Assembly: GCA_965249925.1 (NCBI GenBank)
Contig: OZ252260.1
Span: 5,580,001-5,644,000, forward strand
From: Hoeflea_A sp965249925
GTDB lineage: Bacteria > Pseudomonadota > Alphaproteobacteria > Rhizobiales > Rhizobiaceae
Length of the DNA: 64,000 nt
Direction: 5' to 3'
In this document: piece after piece, positions 60,635 to 64,000 of the stretch
Layout: the number at the start of each line of letters is the position of its first letter
How positions within the stretch are numbered: the stretch's first letter is position 1
Program-made: the position numbers and the translations under genes
Notes under the pieces: model-generated
Database searches by the model: none
Told to the model about the DNA's origin: nothing
What the model saw: the letters and a program-made list of their open reading frames with translations, nothing else

Positions 60635-61690
60635 CTAAAAACCCATCATCCGCCGCAGCTGAGCGCGGTCGGTCGCGCCGCCGGCGAAATCGTCGAAGGC
60701 GGTTTCCGTGACCCGGATGATGTGATCGGCGATAAACGGCGCACCTTCAGCGGCTCCCTGTTCGGGATGTTTCAGGCAGCACTCCCACTCGAGAACCGCC
60801 CAACTGTCGTAGTCATACTGGGCGAGTTTGGAAAAGATACCCTTGAAATCCACCTGGCCATCGCCGAGCGAGCGGAAGCGGCCGGCGCGGTCGACCCAGC
60901 TCTGGTAACCGGAATATACGCCCTGACGTCCGTCCGGATTGAATTCGGCATCCTTGACGTGAAAGGCCGAGATGCGCTCATGATAGATGTCGATGAAGGC
61001 GAGGTAATCCAGACCCTGCAGCAGGAAGTGCGACGGATCGTAGTTGATCGTGCAGCGTCGGTGACCGCCCAAAGCGTCGAGGAACATCTCGAACGTGGCC
61101 CCGTCGAACACGTCTTCACCTGGATGGATTTCATAGCCAACGTCGACCCCATGGTCGTCGTAGACGTCGAGAATCGGTTTCCAGCGGCGCGCGAGTTCGG
61201 TGAAAGCCTCCTCTATGAGCCCCTCAGGCCGCTGCGGCCACGGGTAGAGATAGGGGAAAGCCAGGGCGCCGGTAAACGACACGGAGGCATCGAGGCCGAG
61301 GTTGCGCGACGCCTTGGCGGCGTGTTTCATCTGCTCGACGGCCCACGCCTGGCGCGCCGTTGCATTGCCGTGGACTTCGGAAGGTGCGAAGGCGTCGAAC
61401 TGACTGTCATATGCCGGATGAACCGCCACCAGTTGACCCTGTAGATGGGTTGACAGTTCGGTGACGACCACGCCGGCGTCGTTGCAGATACCGGCGATCT
61501 CATCGCAATAGTCTTTTGACGTCGCAGCCAGTTCCAGATCGAACAGGCGACTGTCGAAGGTCGGGATCTGCGCGCCTTTGTAGCCGAGGTCCGCCGCCCA
61601 GCGGACGATCGCCGGGAGCGTGTTGAAAGGTGCTGCGTCGCCGGCAAACTGAGCCAGAAAAATCGCCGGTCCTTTGATGTTGCTAGCCAA
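60635..61690 (-). CDS. Sugar phosphate isomerase/epimerase family (TIM barrel)
   Basis: This protein has 351 residues and a xylose-isomerase-like TIM barrel. Metal-binding segments are visible: VGYEIHPGEDVFDGATFEMF (Glu), TINYDPSHFLLQGLDYLAFI (Asp, His), ISAFHVKDAEFNPDGRQGVY (His, Asp) and AVLEWECCLKHP (Glu). Such enzymes isomerise, epimerise or dehydrate sugars and inositols. It is nine bases upstream of the Gfo/Idh gene at 59438 and probably works in the same route. Confidence 0.87.
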   Translation of the reverse strand: MASNIKGPAIFLAQFAGDAAPFNTLPAIVRWAADLGYKGAQIPTFDSRLFDLELAATSKDYCDEIAGICNDAGVVVTELSTHLQGQLVAVHPAYDSQFDAFAPSEVHGNATARQAWAVEQMKHAAKASRNLGLDASVSFTGALAFPYLYPWPQRPEGLIEEAFTELARRWKPILDVYDDHGVDVGYEIHPGEDVFDGATFEMFLDALGGHRRCTINYDPSHFLLQGLDYLAFIDIYHERISAFHVKDAEFNPDGRQGVYSGYQSWVDRAGRFRSLGDGQVDFKGIFSKLAQYDYDSWAVLEWECCLKHPEQGAAEGAPFIADHIIRVTETAFDDFAGGATDRAQLRRMMGF

Positions 61691-61734
61691 GTTCTATGTC
61701 CTCTCGTTCCGCATCTGTATTGCGCCGCTGTTGG

Positions 61735-62865
61735 TCACGCCATCAGCGCCCGTGCCTGTTCCGCACCCAGCGGTTCAGGCCGTTCACACTGCGTTTGCAT
61801 GGTCTGGAACGTCCCGGTCTCACCGGATTTCAGGATCGACGTCATGATATCGATCACATGTAGGGCAAGTTCCAGCGAGCAGCGATGGGGCCGTCCTTCG
61901 GCGATCGCCTGCGCCATGTCGGCCAGGCCCGACGCGCGGTAGTTAGCGAGCATTGTTTCACCATGCGGTTCGTTGGCGACGGCGAAGGGGTGATCCCAGC
62001 CCTGTTTTTCGCGCGATCCGTCGGCACCCTGGACCAATTCGACATCACCGGAAAAGAAATTGGGGTCCGGTACGAAAAGCGATCCATCGGCGCCGTAGAG
62101 TTCCATCGGGGCGTGGCCGTGATCCCAGACATCCCAACTGGTCCCCAGCGTCACCATGGCACCGTTTTGGAATTCCAGCAGCGCGTGGATCGTCGTCGGC
62201 GTCTCCACATCGATCGTTTCACCGCGCCGCGGTTCCGAACTAATGGTGCGCACGGGCGAGGGGATCGACGACATCGCCGCGACCCGTTTTATCGGTCCGA
62301 TCAGCTGCACCAGATTGGTGATGTAATACGGTCCGATATCGAGCACCGGTCCGCCGCCCGGCTTGAAGAAAAAGTCCGGATTGGGGTGCCAATGCTCCAT
62401 GCCGTGGCTCATGACATGACAGGTTCCGCCGGTCACCATGCCGATCGCGCCGTTGTCGATCAGATTGCGGGCGAGCTGGTGGGCGCCGCCCAGAAACGTG
62501 TCCGGCGCGGATCCGATGCGCAGGCCCTTGGCGTTCGCGAGCGCCGCGAGGTCCTTCCCCTCGTCGATCGACAGTACGAAGGGTTTCTCCGAATAGACGT
62601 GCTTGCCCGCCTCCAGGAGCGCCTTGGAGACCGGGTAATGCGCAGCTGGAACAGTCAGATTGACGACGATATCGATATCGTCCGCTGCAAGCATGCCGTC
62701 GACGGAGTCGGCACGGATGCCATATTCTTCAGCGCGCGCCTTTGCCGCCTCATCATTGAGGTCGGCGCAGGCGCGCACCTCCATTCCGCGAAACAGCGGC
62801 GCCAGCCGCAAATAGGCAGCCGAAATATTGCCGCACCCCATGATGCCTATGCCGAGATCAGCCAT
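61735..62865 (-). CDS. Gfo/Idh/MocA-family oxidoreductase (second)
   Basis: This protein has 376 residues from the ATG at 62865. The Rossmann motif is LGIGIMGCGNISAAYLRLA and the catalytic EKP motif is KHVYSEKPFVLSIDEGKDLA; GGGPVLDIGPYYITNLVQLI holds the Asp/Tyr pair. It is clearly a different enzyme from the one at 59438 (here EKP and Tyr, there DKP and His). It follows the small TIM-barrel gene by 11 bases. Confidence 0.87.
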   Translation of the reverse strand: MADLGIGIMGCGNISAAYLRLAPLFRGMEVRACADLNDEAAKARAEEYGIRADSVDGMLAADDIDIVVNLTVPAAHYPVSKALLEAGKHVYSEKPFVLSIDEGKDLAALANAKGLRIGSAPDTFLGGAHQLARNLIDNGAIGMVTGGTCHVMSHGMEHWHPNPDFFFKPGGGPVLDIGPYYITNLVQLIGPIKRVAAMSSIPSPVRTISSEPRRGETIDVETPTTIHALLEFQNGAMVTLGTSWDVWDHGHAPMELYGADGSLFVPDPNFFSGDVELVQGADGSREKQGWDHPFAVANEPHGETMLANYRASGLADMAQAIAEGRPHRCSLELALHVIDIMTSILKSGETGTFQTMQTQCERPEPLGAEQARALMA

Positions 62866-62876
62866 GTCTGAAATCC

Positions 62877-63623
62877 TCAATACTGGCCCAGCGCCGCAAT
62901 CGAACGGGACGCGAAGCGGTCGAAATCGTTGGGATTGTCGTGTTCCGTGACAAACCAGGCGGTCCGCGTCTTTTGTCTCAGAGCGTCAATCAAAGCTTGC
63001 CAGTCCATGGTACCGTGCCCGACATCGGCCCAGCCGTCCTCGTCGGTGCATTCCCCCGTGGGCGCGATGTCCTTGACATGGACGGCTGTGATCCGTTGCC
63101 CGTGTCGATCGATCCATTCGATCGGATCGGCGCCGCCGCGCACGATCCAGGCAATGTCGGCTTCCCAATCGATCCCGGGCGCCGCTTCGAGAATAGTCTG
63201 CATGGGCAGACTGCCGTCCGGCAGGGCGCGAAACTCGAAATCATGGTTGTGCCAGCCGAAGCGTCGGCCCGAGCCCGCCACACGATCACAGATCGAAGTG
63301 AGGCGCTCCGCAAAGGCGGCCCAGCCGGCGCGTTCGGCCGGACGCTGAGCGGCATCCAGAAATGGGCAGAATAGCGACTGGATGCCGAGCGTATCGCAGA
63401 CCTGCATCACGTGATCGAAATCGCCTTCCAGGGCGTCGATCCCGAAATGCCCGGTCGGCATCGTCAGACCGTTTGCATCGAGCGCCGCTCGGATCTGTGC
63501 GGCTTCGTCGTAGACGCCGGGGAAACCCTCGACCTGTGTGTATCCGAGAGCAGCCAGCCGTTGGAAGACCGTACTCCAGGGCAAGAAGTTGCGAGCGCTG
63601 TAAAGCTGAAAAGAAATATCCAT
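62877..63623 (-). CDS. Sugar phosphate isomerase/epimerase family (short TIM barrel)
   Basis: This protein has 248 residues and a TIM-barrel isomerase pattern: FGWHNHDFEFRALPDGSLPM (His and Glu), GIDWEADIAWIVRGGADPIE (Asp), ITAVHVKDIAPTGECTDEDG (His, Asp) and WFVTEHDNPNDF (Glu). It resembles hydroxypyruvate-isomerase-like and inosose dehydratase-like enzymes, about 100 residues shorter than the second isomerase of the operon. It starts 39 bases after the ABC ATPase stop. Confidence 0.87.
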   Translation of the reverse strand: MDISFQLYSARNFLPWSTVFQRLAALGYTQVEGFPGVYDEAAQIRAALDANGLTMPTGHFGIDALEGDFDHVMQVCDTLGIQSLFCPFLDAAQRPAERAGWAAFAERLTSICDRVAGSGRRFGWHNHDFEFRALPDGSLPMQTILEAAPGIDWEADIAWIVRGGADPIEWIDRHGQRITAVHVKDIAPTGECTDEDGWADVGHGTMDWQALIDALRQKTRTAWFVTEHDNPNDFDRFASRSIAALGQY

Positions 63624-63662
63624 GATGGTGTTTCCGGTTTTGTATGTGCTGTCGGACAGTCG

Positions 63663-64000
63663 CTACAGCCGATCTTCGGTCCGCGCGTCGAACAGCGACG
63701 CCGAAACCGGGTCAAAGCCGATCTGCAGTTTCTCGCCGCTGCCGACGGTGCTTTGTCCATCCATGCGGAAGCGGAATTCGTGGTCGGCCAGCCGCGACCA
63801 GACCAGCGTATCGGAACCCATCGGCTCGACGACCTCGACCTCGATTTCGGTGTTGAACGGCAGCTCTTTAGCGGCGTCACCGGTGGCGACATGTTCCGGG
63901 CGGATACCGAATTGGATGGGGCGCTCGGCGCCGTCGAGTGTACCGTCGAAGGCATACCGTGATGCGTCGATCTGGACATCCTTGGACTTGAAAGTGGGAT
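63663..64000 (-). CDS. Sugar ABC transporter ATP-binding protein, C-terminal part
   Basis: The last 112 residues of a gene cut by the window edge; no start is visible. The fragment has the regulatory TOBE/OB domain of MalK/UgpC ATPases (FGIRPEHV, then VEVVEPMGSDTLVWSRLADH and IGFDPVSASLFDA). It couples ATP hydrolysis to sugar or polyol import and presumably heads the isomerase/oxidoreductase operon that follows. The permease and binding-protein genes should lie to the right. Confidence 0.85.
   Translation of the reverse strand, partial: PTFKSKDVQIDASRYAFDGTLDGAERPIQFGIRPEHVATGDAAKELPFNTEIEVEVVEPMGSDTLVWSRLADHEFRFRMDGQSTVGSGEKLQIGFDPVSASLFDARTEDRL

Overview
The window joins the right-hand part of a prophage (1 to about 21,900) to an alphaproteobacterial chromosome (about 22,000 to 64,000). 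Catabolic genes with TRAP transporters, a complete beta-hydroxyaspartate cycle cluster, a MatA/MatB malonate module and high GC suggest a member of the Hyphomicrobiales or Rhodobacterales. The exact genus cannot be read from the sequence.

Prophage. Positions 1-3142 hold two putative virion or ejection proteins, the first cut by the window edge. A cargo (moron) zone follows at 3111-7574: small minus-strand genes, an AT-rich membrane-anchored TPR protein, a lipoprotein and two small membrane proteins. Late genes resume after a terminator at 7700. They comprise a proline-rich protein, a tail-lysozyme protein, a tail fibre with an AT-rich receptor-binding end, and a protein whose C-terminus resembles phage-borne BECR-fold nucleases. 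Positions 12,525-13,070 hold no gene but carry two diverged tandem copies of a structured RNA with compensatory base changes, then further nested hairpins. The lysis cassette (holin-like protein, SAR-type GH24 endolysin, overlapping Rz/Rz1 spanins) spans 13,071-14,314. After it come small secreted or membrane proteins, a metallophosphatase with an HTH-like front end, an HNH nuclease and a minus-strand block of small genes that includes a secreted thermonuclease-like protein. No integrase, repressor, terminase, portal or capsid gene is in the window, so these must lie to the left if present. The prophage abuts tRNA-Pro(GGG) at 21,883-21,959.

Chromosome, malonate/tartrate-like operon (22,185-32,380, minus). 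The gene order from the promoter is FAH-family protein, OsmC-like protein, TRAP transporter (P, Q, M), D-tartrate dehydratase-like enolase-superfamily enzyme, redoxin, malonyl-CoA decarboxylase, malonyl-CoA synthetase, MFS permease. A divergent GntR/FadR-type regulator (32,502) shares a promoter region that carries ATCGAT palindromes. A 2,664-residue glycine-rich autotransporter follows (33,469-41,463), then a cytochrome P450 facing away from a second TRAP transporter. Next are an AlkD-like HEAT-repeat protein and a DeoD-type nucleoside phosphorylase.

Beta-hydroxyaspartate cycle (47,831-53,163). bhcR is divergent from bhcABCD. The four enzymes together turn two glyoxylate into oxaloacetate without carbon loss. 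Beyond it are a hybrid histidine kinase with a degenerate HPt-like tail, a LysR regulator, SRPBCC and DUF427 proteins, a Tag-like glycosylase and a frameshifted M20 amidohydrolase. The window ends in a sugar or polyol operon read from the right edge: ABC ATPase, then two pairs of TIM-barrel isomerase and Gfo/Idh/MocA oxidoreductase.
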